This document shows, piece after piece, positions 21,146 through 30,476 of a stretch of DNA of 64,000 nucleotides. This DNA is from Bacteroidota bacterium. Lineage in GTDB: Bacteria; Bacteroidota; Ignavibacteria; UBA10030; UBA8401. The stretch is from contig DATJPT010000002.1 in assembly GCA_035506275.1 (NCBI GenBank), positions 124,001 through 188,000 of the forward strand, in the 5' to 3' direction. The position numbers were made by a program, and so were the translations under genes. Numbering within the stretch: the first letter of the stretch is position 1; each line of letters begins with the position of its first letter. The notes under the pieces were generated by a model. The model made no database searches. It was not told where the DNA came from and saw only the letters and a list, made by a program, of their open reading frames with translations.

Positions 21146-21580
21146 ATGAATACTCTAGAAAATCAAAACGCAATTTTTCCCAAAGGTGAAAAAGCATCGG
21201 CTGACTATTTCACCGGAACCGCATGGGTGAATATCCTGGTTCCGCGGGATGAGACGGGAAGCTATGCGATAGGCAACGTCGTCTTTGAGCCGGGCTGCCG
21301 AAACAACTGGCACAAACACCCCGCAGGACAAATCCTGCTCGTGACCGACGGCAAAGGCTACTATCAGGAAAAGGGGAAACCGGCACGTTTGCTGAAGAGA
21401 GGCGATATCGTCGTCATCCCATCTCACGTCGAACACTGGCACGGCGCTGCGCACGACAGCAATTTCACACACCTGGTCGTCACCAACAACTCCAAGAACG
21501 GCGCCGTGGAATGGTTGTCACCCGTGAGCGATGAAGAATATTACAGCGTTCAACCTTCACGATCTAAGCCAAAAAAATGA
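21146..21580 (+). CDS. Cupin-domain protein
   Basis: A 144-residue single-domain cupin. Metal ligands fit the pattern N-x-H-K-H (NNWHKHPAGQ) with a following QILLVTDGKGYYQEKGKPA, and H in IPSHVEHWHGAAHD. Such proteins next to carboxymuconolactone decarboxylase genes are common, but the reaction is unknown. ATG 21146 follows the aldo/keto reductase by 16 bases; the upstream extension to 21086 overlaps that gene and is unlikely. Its stop overlaps the next start as ATGA. Confidence 0.83.
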   Translation: MNTLENQNAIFPKGEKASADYFTGTAWVNILVPRDETGSYAIGNVVFEPGCRNNWHKHPAGQILLVTDGKGYYQEKGKPARLLKRGDIVVIPSHVEHWHGAAHDSNFTHLVVTNNSKNGAVEWLSPVSDEEYYSVQPSRSKPKK

Positions 21581-22329
21581 ATCTGACAAAAACTGCGATC
21601 AAAAACCATGAAGAACTGTTCCCTAACCATCGATCGACGCTCCAACAAACCGACCCGGAACTGATCGAGATCTTTGACAACTTCGCTTTCGACGAAGTTA
21701 CTAGCTGCGGAGGATTGGAGACAAGGACAAGGGTGATGATGATCCTGGCATCGACTATCGCAAGTCAGGCTTTAAGCGAGTACAAAGTGATGCTCGGCGC
21801 CGCTCTGAATGTTGGAGTAATGCCCGTCGAGATCAAGGAAATTCTCTACCAGTCGGTGCCGTACGTAGGCATTGCAAAGGTTCTGGATTTCATTCATGCG
21901 ACAAACGACTTGATAAAGGGGAAGGGAATACAACTGCCGTTGGAGGGGCAATCGACCACTTCACCAGAAACACGACACGAGAAGGGATTAGCACTACGGA
22001 ACCGGATCTTCGGCGATACGACAGAAAAAATGTACCGCGATTCGCCCAAGAATCAGCTCCATATTCAAAAATTCTTATCGGCAAATTGTTTTGGCGATTA
22101 CTACACGAGAAGAGGTCTGGACCTCAAAACACGCGAACTGCTCACGTTTGCCATGCTCGTTTCATTGGGGGGAGCCGAGCCTCAGGTGAAAGGACACATC
22201 CAGGGGAACATGAATATTGGCAACGGAAAAGAGATCCTGCTGAGTGTTGTTACACAATTATTACCTTACATAGGATACCCGAGGGCATTGAATGCGATAC
22301 GATGTTTGAATGAGGTCGAGCCGGAGTAA
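21577..22329 (+). CDS. Carboxymuconolactone decarboxylase family protein, two CMD domains
   Basis: A 250-residue protein with two CMD/AhpD-like repeats: about residues 25-110 (FAFDEVTSCGGLETRTRVMM) and 140-240 (DYYTRRGLDLKTRELLTFAM). The usual C-x2-C redox pair of AhpD is not visible, so it resembles gamma-carboxymuconolactone decarboxylase types rather than peroxidase partners. Start overlaps the cupin stop by ATGA, implying coupled translation. Function in this cluster is not established; modification of a reactive lactone or oxidised compound is possible. Confidence 0.84.
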   Translation: MNLTKTAIKNHEELFPNHRSTLQQTDPELIEIFDNFAFDEVTSCGGLETRTRVMMILASTIASQALSEYKVMLGAALNVGVMPVEIKEILYQSVPYVGIAKVLDFIHATNDLIKGKGIQLPLEGQSTTSPETRHEKGLALRNRIFGDTTEKMYRDSPKNQLHIQKFLSANCFGDYYTRRGLDLKTRELLTFAMLVSLGGAEPQVKGHIQGNMNIGNGKEILLSVVTQLLPYIGYPRALNAIRCLNEVEPE

Positions 22330-22333
22330 ATGA

Positions 22334-23200
<867 letters not shown>

Positions 23201-23208
23201 ATTCGTTG

Positions 23209-23814
23209 ATGATCCAAGAGGACAAATCATTGAGAATAAGAAATGTGATCATTCTAGGCGCCAGTGGAAACATCGCCAGGCGTGTCATTGATATCCTGGT
23301 AAAAGAGGATGACATCAAACTGACACTGTTTCTGCGTAACAAGAGCAGATTAGGAAACCAAAACATTTCTAAATGCCGCATTGTTGAAGGCAATGTTCTG
23401 GACTACGATCAATTGCAAGAGGCTCTCACAGGACAAGATATCGTCTATGCAAATCTTTCGGGCGACCTGGAAGCTATGGCGAAAAATATCGTGAAGGCAA
23501 TGGGCGAAAAAGGGGTCAAGAGACTCATCTTTATCAGCTCAATAGGGATCTATGATGTTCCTTTGAGGCCCGTATTGAAGCCTTACCGAAAAGCTGCCGA
23601 TGTCATAGAAGCGTCCGGCCATGAATATACTATTCTGAGACCGACCTGGTTTACCGATGCAGATGAAGTCGATTATGAAACGACGAGAAAAGGCGAGCCG
23701 GAAAAGGGATCGGTGATTTCGCAAAAAAGCCTGGCCGCCTTCATCGCATCAATCATCCAGTCGCCGGAAAAATATCGCCGCGAAAGTCTCGGTGTGAACA
23801 AACCGAATTCGTAA
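23209..23814 (+). CDS. NAD(P)-binding SDR-type (NmrA-like) protein
   Basis: About 200 residues of atypical short-chain dehydrogenase. VIILGASGNIARRVIDIL is the glycine-rich GxxGxxG motif. YANLSGDLEAMAKNIVKAMG and LIFISSIGIYD follow, with HEYTILRPTWFTD near the end, typical of NAD(P)H-binding NmrA/HSCARG-like proteins. The start is uncertain: ATG 23209 is used here, but TTG 23230 has a better ribosome site (AAGAGG, 8 bases) and the frame is open from ATG 23170, inside the previous gene. Confidence 0.82.
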   Translation: MIQEDKSLRIRNVIILGASGNIARRVIDILVKEDDIKLTLFLRNKSRLGNQNISKCRIVEGNVLDYDQLQEALTGQDIVYANLSGDLEAMAKNIVKAMGEKGVKRLIFISSIGIYDVPLRPVLKPYRKAADVIEASGHEYTILRPTWFTDADEVDYETTRKGEPEKGSVISQKSLAAFIASIIQSPEKYRRESLGVNKPNS

Positions 23815-23855
23815 GCTTCATCATCCAACCGAAAAAAAAGAAAAGAGAAAGAATC

Positions 23856-24872
23856 ATGAAAGCTGCAGTCTTATACGGTCCACGCGACGTGCGTTTCGAA
23901 GAACGTGACACGCCGAGGATAACGCATCCGACCGATGCCATCATCAGAATATCCGCCGCCTGCGTGTGCGGGTCAGACCTCTGGCCCTACCGCGGCATCA
24001 ATCCAGTCACTCAGCCGACGCCGATGGGGCACGAGTACTGCGGCATCGTCGAGGAGGTCGGCAAATCAGTCAACTCGGTCAAACCCGGCCAGTTCGTCAT
24101 CGGTTCGTTTTTTGCTTCAGACAACACCTGTCCCCATTGCAAGGCAGGCTATCACTCCTCCTGCCAGCACAAAGAACTCGTCGGCGGAGCGCAGGCGCCA
24201 TTGTTGCGCGTGCCGCTTGCAGACGGGACACTCGTGGCAACGCCGGAAATTCCTTCGCCCGAACTGATCCCGAGCTTGCTGGCTCTCTCCGATGTGATGG
24301 GCACCGGTTGGTTCGCGGCCAAGGCAGCAAACGTGAAGCCGGGAACTACAGTCGCTGTCGTAGGCGACGGAGCCGTCGGATTGCTCGGCGTTCTCGCAGC
24401 AAAGCAAATGGGGGCCGGGCGGATCATCGCGATGAGCCGCCACCAGTCCCGCCAGAAGCTGGCCAGTGAGTTCGGAGCAACCGACATCGTGACCGAACGC
24501 GGCGACGAGGGCGTTGCAAGAATCAAGCAGCTGACGAACGGGGTCGGCGCTGACGCAGTGCTGGAGTGCGTGGGCACCGCGGAGTCCATGACGCAGGCCA
24601 TCCATTCTACCCGCCCGGGCGGAACTGTCGGCTATGTCGGCGTGCCGCATGGAGTCGAACTAAAGGGGGAAGAATTGTTTTTTAAGCACGTCCGCCTTTT
24701 CGGCGGTCCCGCGCCCGTGCGCCATTACCTTCCCGAGTTGATAGAGTTGGTGTGGAATAGGAAAATCAATCCGGGCAAGGTGTTCGATCTGACCCTTCCA
24801 CTCGAACGGGTGGCAGAAGGCTACCGCGCCATGGACGAACGGCGCGCAATCAAAGCGATGTTGAGACCTTGA
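23856..24872 (+). CDS. Zinc-dependent alcohol dehydrogenase family protein
   Basis: A 338-residue medium-chain dehydrogenase. Catalytic zinc ligands are C38 (ACVCGSD) and H61-E62 (GHEYCG). A cysteine group in DNTCPHCKAGYHSSCQ is a structural-zinc lobe. The coenzyme motif GDGAVGLLG is near 169-177. The last plus-strand gene of the reductase cluster, converging on the TauE/SafE gene. It likely oxidises or reduces an alcohol/aldehyde pair; YqhD-like aldehyde removal is the analogous role in E. coli, though YqhD is a different family. Confidence 0.9.
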   Translation: MKAAVLYGPRDVRFEERDTPRITHPTDAIIRISAACVCGSDLWPYRGINPVTQPTPMGHEYCGIVEEVGKSVNSVKPGQFVIGSFFASDNTCPHCKAGYHSSCQHKELVGGAQAPLLRVPLADGTLVATPEIPSPELIPSLLALSDVMGTGWFAAKAANVKPGTTVAVVGDGAVGLLGVLAAKQMGAGRIIAMSRHQSRQKLASEFGATDIVTERGDEGVARIKQLTNGVGADAVLECVGTAESMTQAIHSTRPGGTVGYVGVPHGVELKGEELFFKHVRLFGGPAPVRHYLPELIELVWNRKINPGKVFDLTLPLERVAEGYRAMDERRAIKAMLRP

Positions 24873-24924
24873 TTCAAGGAGAACCCCCACGTCATGATGT
24901 GATCAAAAGATTATCGCGGTGAGA

Positions 24925-25293
24925 TTATTTTCCCATGACCATCTTCACGCCGATCACGATCAGCACGACGCCGAATCCCTTGCCGAGGGCTTCGTTGGAG
25001 ATTTGGGTCGCATACCGGGCGCCCACCCAGCTACCGACGATGAAGCCCGCAACAATGATCGCCGCAACGCGGAGGTCAACAAACCCCTGTTTGTAGTACG
25101 TCCACGCCGCAAGGATGCCGACCGGCGGAACGAGCAGCGCCAGCGTCGTCCCCTGCGCCTGATGCTGCGAGAATCCGAAAATGAAGACGAGAGCCGGGAC
25201 GATCAACACTCCTCCTCCAATGCCGATAAACCCGCTGAGCACACCCGCCAGAAGACCGAGAAGAAGATAGCCTGCGTTGATTGCCATGGACAT
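24925..25293 (-). CDS. Half-size TauE/SafE-type membrane permease
   Basis: A 122-residue inner-membrane protein with about four hydrophobic segments. It contains GVLSGFIGIGGGVLIVPALV, the TauE/SafE repeat signature, and ends VVLIVIGVKMVMGK. Full-length family members are about 250 residues with two such halves, so this one probably dimerises. The family exports sulfite, sulfoacetate or other anions. It trails the polysaccharide locus on the same strand but probably has no part in it. Confidence 0.85.
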   Translation of the reverse strand: MSMAINAGYLLLGLLAGVLSGFIGIGGGVLIVPALVFIFGFSQHQAQGTTLALLVPPVGILAAWTYYKQGFVDLRVAAIIVAGFIVGSWVGARYATQISNEALGKGFGVVLIVIGVKMVMGK

Positions 25294-25349
25294 ACCTTTC
25301 TATAATATCCGTTGCCTTGATTGATTTGTTAACGATCAAACATCTGAAC

Positions 25350-26264
25350 CTACAGCTCGCTGCCGTCGCTTAAATGGGCGAGGTCCGCACGGATCCTTTC
25401 GGCATTCCCCCAGTCGCTCCAATAGACGTTGTTGACGCGGAGAACGGCGAGGCCGTGCGCGTCGTGCTCGAGGATCGTCCCGGAGAAATCGACGGACGGA
25501 AGGTCCGCATACACCTTCGACACCGTTGCCGCTTCGTGCGGAGAGAGCAGATCTGCATCGATCTTCTTGAACGCCTGGAAGACGGCAGGCGTCAGCAGCC
25601 GGAACTTCCTCATCATCGTCGCCCCCGCTCCAACGAACACCATCGTGTTGAGCAAGCAATGCTCGAGCTGCACCGAGCTCAGCTTTTCGCTGTTCGGCTT
25701 TTCCAAAAAACGCTTCACGCGGAAGACCTCGTACCCGTCAATATCCGAAATCTTCATGCTTGATTCAATCCATCCGTAGTCGGTCAGGTGTTCCCGCAGC
25801 TCGACCCCGAGGAGGAGGAGATACTTCGAATGGTTTTCCACAAACTCCGCGGCCGCAGCAACATTGTCCATGAATCTTTCTTCTTCGATGATAAAATGGT
25901 CGGACGGAAAGATGACAACACGCGCGTCGGGGTCCCGGCGGAGAACGTGGAGCAGCGGAAGAAGAATGCTGGCTGTCGTCTCTTTATTCGACGGCTGGAG
26001 GATGATGTTCTGCTCTTCAAGTCCGGCCACATCATTCCCCGCGAACGGGGTCTGCTTACTGTTGAGCGTCACCATGATCCGCTCGGGGGGGATCCAGAGC
26101 TGCGCTCTGGCGATCGTATGCGCGAGCATCGAGCGCGTGCCGGTGAATGCGCAAAATTGTTTCGGACAGTCGGAATTAAAACGCGAGCGGATGTATTGTT
26201 TCAGTCTTCTTCCATCGCCGGCGGCGAGGATAATTCCCCAAACATGATCGTTGCGACGCGGCAT
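25350..26264 (-). CDS. Mannose-1-phosphate guanylyltransferase-like nucleotidyltransferase
   Basis: A 304-residue sugar-nucleotide pyrophosphorylase. GIILAAGDGRRL followed by CPKQF is the nucleotide-binding signature of COG0836 enzymes. VVIFPSDHFI and RFLEKPN are the metal/sugar-binding stretches. There is no C-terminal isomerase domain, unlike bifunctional ManC. The frame extends upstream to 26525, but ATG 26264 with GAGGG upstream gives the expected N terminus. GDP-mannose would feed the GT4 enzymes of the locus. The spacing between GDGRRL and PKQF is longer than usual, so specificity is inferred. Confidence 0.82.
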   Translation of the reverse strand: MPRRNDHVWGIILAAGDGRRLKQYIRSRFNSDCPKQFCAFTGTRSMLAHTIARAQLWIPPERIMVTLNSKQTPFAGNDVAGLEEQNIILQPSNKETTASILLPLLHVLRRDPDARVVIFPSDHFIIEEERFMDNVAAAAEFVENHSKYLLLLGVELREHLTDYGWIESSMKISDIDGYEVFRVKRFLEKPNSEKLSSVQLEHCLLNTMVFVGAGATMMRKFRLLTPAVFQAFKKIDADLLSPHEAATVSKVYADLPSVDFSGTILEHDAHGLAVLRVNNVYWSDWGNAERIRADLAHLSDGSEL

Positions 26265-26355
26265 ACTGCCCTCGCTGATGTACCGCAAATATACAAAATC
26301 GTTTTCACATTGTGCAAGCGGGGGGGGCGTTCTGCCGCAAAAAAATTCCGGGTAC

Positions 26356-26862
26356 TTAGGGGCTCTGCTTCGGCTGCCGATGGAGTTTCTCGCTCTCCGA
26401 GAGCTCCTGCAGAAGGGGAAAAATCCTCGTGATTTCGGCTTCAAGCTCGAGAAAGCACTTTTCGTACTTTTTCTTCGCCTTTCCGGTCGGATCCTCGACA
26501 GATGGCTGTCCGGGAGCCTCCTCAAGACCGAATTCCTTCAGGAGGAGTATTTTTCTCTCCCACTGCGGGAAAATTCCTCTGATGATTCTTCTGTGCGGCT
26601 CCGCCATGCACAGGATGACCGACGCGTCGCGGACCATGACGTGGGTGATCTGCTGCGCCCTGTGCATCGCAATATCGATGCCATGACGCCGGCAGACATC
26701 GATGGTCGTCTCCTCTGAAGGGGATTCGATGAGCGCCTCGGTTCCGGCGGAATCGACAAGGATGGAATGCTGAAGGCCCTTCTCCGCGACCATTTTTTTC
26801 AGGATGGCCGCGCTCATTGCGCTGCGGCAGATATTGGCAGTACAAACGAAAAGAATATTCAT
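26356..26862 (-). CDS. Low-molecular-weight protein-tyrosine phosphatase
   Basis: A 168-residue cytoplasmic phosphatase of the Wzb type. The P-loop CTANICRS gives nucleophile C7 and R13; the general acid is D124 in VEDPTG. These enzymes remove phosphate from the tyrosine tail of Wzc-type kinases and so control polymer length and export. Such a kinase is at 42218-44608 on the same strand. Its ATG directly follows the stop of the hybrid kinase gene (TAAATG), so the two are likely translationally coupled. Confidence 0.92.
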   Translation of the reverse strand: MNILFVCTANICRSAMSAAILKKMVAEKGLQHSILVDSAGTEALIESPSEETTIDVCRRHGIDIAMHRAQQITHVMVRDASVILCMAEPHRRIIRGIFPQWERKILLLKEFGLEEAPGQPSVEDPTGKAKKKYEKCFLELEAEITRIFPLLQELSESEKLHRQPKQSP

Positions 26863-29211
26863 TTACCGATTGTCCAGCACCTTTCTGACTGAAGCCATCA
26901 GCTCGTCGAGCAGAAACGGCTTCATGATGATATCGCGAACCCCCAATGCAAGAAACTCTTTTTTTGCTTTAAGGTCAATTGCGCCGGTTGCCAGAATTCC
27001 TTTGATGGACGGGTTCTGCGCAAACAGCTTTCTGAACAGATCCTCGCCGTTCATTCTCGGCATCGAAAGGTCGCTGATGACCAGGTCGATTTCAGCCCGA
27101 TGTTTGTCGTAGACCGAGAGCGCCTCTTCCCCATCCTGCGCCGTCAGCACCCTGTACCCGAATGAGACGAGCCCGTGTTCATACAGCTGGCGGAACGATT
27201 CCTCGTCGTCGACAATAAGGAGGCATTCGCTTCCCCCCTGGATGACTCCGGGCACTTCGTGTCCGCCGCCGGCCTGGCGATGCTCTGCGACAGGGAGGTA
27301 CATCGAAATCGTCGTCCCCTTCCCCGCTTCGCTCCGGACGTCGATAAACCCCCCATGCTGCTGAACAATGCCGTACGCCACCGAGAGCCTGAGCCCTGCC
27401 GCCTGGTCCGTCGCGCGCGCGTTGAAATACGGCTCGAAAATTCTCCGCTGGCTGTACTCGTCTAGCTCTTTTCCGTTGTCGGCGACGGCGATGATAACGT
27501 ATTCTTTTCCTTCCGAAAAATGGATGCGCTTTTTCACGTCAGCCGGGTCGGCGATGGAGGTCCGGAGGAGAATGGCGCCGCCCCCCGTCATCCGTCGTTC
27601 GGCGGTCATCGCGAGGTTGACGATAGCCTGATGCAGCTGATGAATGTCGCCGCTGACGACCGCGCCGCTGTCGTCCGTTGAAACTCCGACTGTCACAGCG
27701 GGGGCGAGCGAATGTTGAAGAATTTTTTCCGCCTGGTGTATGAGTCTTTCAACCGGAACCGGCCTCTGCTCGGCGCTTTTCGAGCGGGCAAAGACGAGAA
27801 GGTCGTCGGCAAGTTCCGACGCCCGCCGCGACTCCCGGAGGATCATCCCGATGTACTGTTCCATCTGAGCGTTGCCGAACGTCTCCTTGTACATCATCTC
27901 GGCCGAGTTCATCACGATGCCGAAAATATTCTTCAAATTGTTCCCGATGCCGACGGCGAATTCGCCGAGTGCGTCCATTTTTTGCACCTGCTGCGCTTCC
28001 AGTTCGTATCTCTTTTTCTCGCTGACATCCCGGAAAATACTCAACAGCAATTTTTTCCCCCGTCCGATGTTGATGAACGAATGCCTGACCTCGGCAGGGA
28101 TTTCTTCTCCTCCTTTCCGCTTCACCGTCTGGAAGGCCGGCAGTTTGAGCGTGCCCGCGTCGAATTGATCGCGATAGGCAGAATTAGCGGCATAGCGTTC
28201 CTCGAGGTTATCGTCGCCGGCGGCATATTCACGAAGAAGATCGTCCTTCGAAGTCCTCACCAGGTCGCTGTACGCGGTATTCACCATCACGGTCCTGCCG
28301 TACCGGTCGACCAGGCGCATGGCGTCAACGGAGTTCTCGAAGATCGCGCGGAACCGCTCCTCGCTGCTGCGAAGGGAGTGCTGAACTCTGTGCAGCGAAT
28401 CAAGGTCGCGGAGAAGGAAGTACGTTATCACAAAAACAGCGACGGTCAGCACGGCGCACCCTCCAGCGGCGGCAAGGGTACCGGCGGTCCAGAAGGTGTA
28501 TGCCGGCTCAGCAATATCGACGGTCAACAGCCTGCCGTACCCTGCGACCCCCTGCTGCAGACGGATCTGCGATTCCGCGTTCGAATAGCCGGTCGAAGCG
28601 ATCTGTTCTCCCCATCCCGAAAAAACCGCGATCTCAGCATTCTCCATCGGATGACGCCGAAGCACGTCGCCGAGAAGTTTCTCCGCCGAATAAAAGACAT
28701 AGCACGTTTCGGCTGCGGCGTCTCGCTGCGGCACGGGGTACCGGGCTTCGATGAAATAATGAGTGTTGCATCGAAACGGCTTTGTGTAAAGAATAGGCGT
28801 CGAAGAATCGGCAAACGAAAAGAGCGGCGTTCCGCGAACCGCCTGCGCGAGCAATTCCGCCGACGAATCCTGCGGGATGCTCCATCGAATACCGGTTTCA
28901 TTGTTGCCGCTTTGGATGGAAACGATCTCGGGGTGGGCGGAAGAATAGATCTCGCATTGCCGGCGAAGGCCTGCCGATCCAGAACTCCTCTGCGTCGCAG
29001 AAACGAAGAACTTCTCGTTCTCCTGAAGCGCGGTCTGAAACGCCGCGCAGAGAATATCCAAACGGTGCTGTACTTTTTCATGTTCGAAGCCGGCTTCCTC
29101 ACCTTCCAGAAGGTAAAAGAGCCACGCGAATGCCGCGGCAAACAAAAGAAATAATACCGCCGGGTACAACATCATTCTCCTTCGCCGCGACGATGATCTC
29201 CTCTTTTCCAT
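26863..29211 (-). CDS. Membrane hybrid histidine kinase with degenerate catalytic motifs, PAS and receiver domains
   Basis: A 782-residue inner-membrane protein: TM1 near 13-33, extracytoplasmic sensor 35-235, TM2 about 240-268, PAS about 280-400, HisKA about 405-470, HATPase about 520-640, receiver about 660-782. The H-box reads GEFAVGIGNNLKNIF, with N424 where GIAHDFNNL families have the phospho-accepting His. The N-box NLAMTAERRM has T536 for the Mg-binding Asn, the G1 box is DNGKE (578-582) instead of DxGxG, and the G2 box is GLRL. The receiver keeps its acidic pocket, D714 (VISDLSMPRMNG) and the KPF lysine. I infer a pseudokinase whose receiver is phosphorylated by another kinase. Start at ATG 29211; upstream frame is spurious. 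Confidence 0.85.
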   Translation of the reverse strand: MEKRRSSSRRRRMMLYPAVLFLLFAAAFAWLFYLLEGEEAGFEHEKVQHRLDILCAAFQTALQENEKFFVSATQRSSGSAGLRRQCEIYSSAHPEIVSIQSGNNETGIRWSIPQDSSAELLAQAVRGTPLFSFADSSTPILYTKPFRCNTHYFIEARYPVPQRDAAAETCYVFYSAEKLLGDVLRRHPMENAEIAVFSGWGEQIASTGYSNAESQIRLQQGVAGYGRLLTVDIAEPAYTFWTAGTLAAAGGCAVLTVAVFVITYFLLRDLDSLHRVQHSLRSSEERFRAIFENSVDAMRLVDRYGRTVMVNTAYSDLVRTSKDDLLREYAAGDDNLEERYAANSAYRDQFDAGTLKLPAFQTVKRKGGEEIPAEVRHSFINIGRGKKLLLSIFRDVSEKKRYELEAQQVQKMDALGEFAVGIGNNLKNIFGIVMNSAEMMYKETFGNAQMEQYIGMILRESRRASELADDLLVFARSKSAEQRPVPVERLIHQAEKILQHSLAPAVTVGVSTDDSGAVVSGDIHQLHQAIVNLAMTAERRMTGGGAILLRTSIADPADVKKRIHFSEGKEYVIIAVADNGKELDEYSQRRIFEPYFNARATDQAAGLRLSVAYGIVQQHGGFIDVRSEAGKGTTISMYLPVAEHRQAGGGHEVPGVIQGGSECLLIVDDEESFRQLYEHGLVSFGYRVLTAQDGEEALSVYDKHRAEIDLVISDLSMPRMNGEDLFRKLFAQNPSIKGILATGAIDLKAKKEFLALGVRDIIMKPFLLDELMASVRKVLDNR

Positions 29212-29246
29212 ATTCAACCTCCCTGCCTTCCCGCGTGAATGAATTC

Positions 29247-30476
29247 CTACGGATAAAAGCTTATTCTTCCATTCCAAAATCTCGTCAGAAAATCTGACAA
29301 AAATCCGGCCGGCGCTCGGCGCGCAACCGATGCCGACGCGATGACGCCGTCGGCAAAAGTATCGAGCGACCAGTGCGCGATGCGTTCTTGAGATTTTCGC
29401 CCCATCGACTCCAGCCGGTCCGCCGGCATGGCGGCCAGCTCCGACATCCGGCTCGAAAGCGCATCGCTGTCTCCGGCAGGAAACGTCCACCCGTTGACCC
29501 CCTCATCGACCAAGGCTTTCCCCGCACCGCAGCCGTTGCTGATGATCAGCGGCAAGCCGGATGCAAGCGCTTCATTGGCCACCAGTCCCCATGTTTCAAC
29601 GACGCTGGGAAGGATGAAGGCGCTCGCGAGACCGTAAAACCGGCAGAGCTGCGCGCCAAACTGGCTGCCGACAAACCTCACGCCGGAGTATTCTCTCATC
29701 GCGTTTTCGTGGCGGCTCCGTTCATCCCCTTCGCCGACAAGAACGAGCCCCCATGCATCCTGCCCGGCACGCACCGCATAATTCCGGTATGCTTCGAGGA
29801 GCGTCGCGATCCCCTTTCGGGCAATGAACCTTCCCACGAAGATGAAATATTTCGAAGGAAGGGTAAGCGTCCGGCGCAGCGCGTCCGCCTCCCTCCGTGC
29901 AGCCTCAGCTCCCGCCGCAAAAAAATCATTGTCGACAACATCGACTCCGTAAAAAATTCTCTCCTGCGGAAATCCCATCGCCCGGTAGTACGAGGCATGG
30001 CTTGGGGCGGGAATAAATGCCGCGTCGACATTTTCATGAATGATCCTCTTTATGACCGACACGATCGCTCCGCGCTTGTCCGAGTATTCCCATGCATCAT
30101 CCATCATGACCGAGATCTTATCATGGTCAAGGCAGTACTTTGTTGAAGCCATGCCCGAGGGAAACGGGGTGGACGGGGCGATGACAACATCCGGTTTGAG
30201 ATTCTCGAGGGCGCGAACTGCCCTGCGGTGAATGATGTACGGCGACAGCTCACGGTACGATTCCCCGGAAAAGAGGCACAGGTAATCATTCTCCCGTTTC
30301 GCCGCCTCTTCCGGAAAAGGATAGAGCGCGTCTTTCGAAGCCACTTCAATTGCCGTCAGACTCCAGCCGATGGCGTCGAGCCGTTTTCGCAAATGGCGAA
30401 TTCTCGCGACATGGTACGGCAAGAAATTCGTCCACATGATGACGATGTGTTTCGCCGGAAACCCCGCTCCCGTCAA
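29247..30476 (-). CDS. Glycosyltransferase family 4
   Basis: A 409-residue GT-B retaining transferase. The N-terminal half opens KHIVIMWTNFLPYHVARIRHL; the C-terminal donor-binding half holds KYFIFVGRFIARKGI and ETWGLVANEALASGLPLI, the E-x7-E signature. It probably adds a sugar to the lipid-linked repeat unit at the inner face of the membrane. The start is TTG 30476, overlapping the ligase stop (TTGA), with AAGGCGG upstream; ATG 30437 is an alternative. Donor and linkage cannot be told. Confidence 0.88.
   Translation of the reverse strand: MTGAGFPAKHIVIMWTNFLPYHVARIRHLRKRLDAIGWSLTAIEVASKDALYPFPEEAAKRENDYLCLFSGESYRELSPYIIHRRAVRALENLKPDVVIAPSTPFPSGMASTKYCLDHDKISVMMDDAWEYSDKRGAIVSVIKRIIHENVDAAFIPAPSHASYYRAMGFPQERIFYGVDVVDNDFFAAGAEAARREADALRRTLTLPSKYFIFVGRFIARKGIATLLEAYRNYAVRAGQDAWGLVLVGEGDERSRHENAMREYSGVRFVGSQFGAQLCRFYGLASAFILPSVVETWGLVANEALASGLPLIISNGCGAGKALVDEGVNGWTFPAGDSDALSSRMSELAAMPADRLESMGRKSQERIAHWSLDTFADGVIASASVARRAPAGFLSDFLTRFWNGRISFYP

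Noticed and set aside
27712-29154. 480-codon open frame antisense to the hybrid kinase
   Set aside because: It is the mirror of a GC-rich gene in the opposite strand. Composition is Arg/His/Pro-rich without domains, while the minus-strand protein has clear PAS, HATPase and receiver domains.
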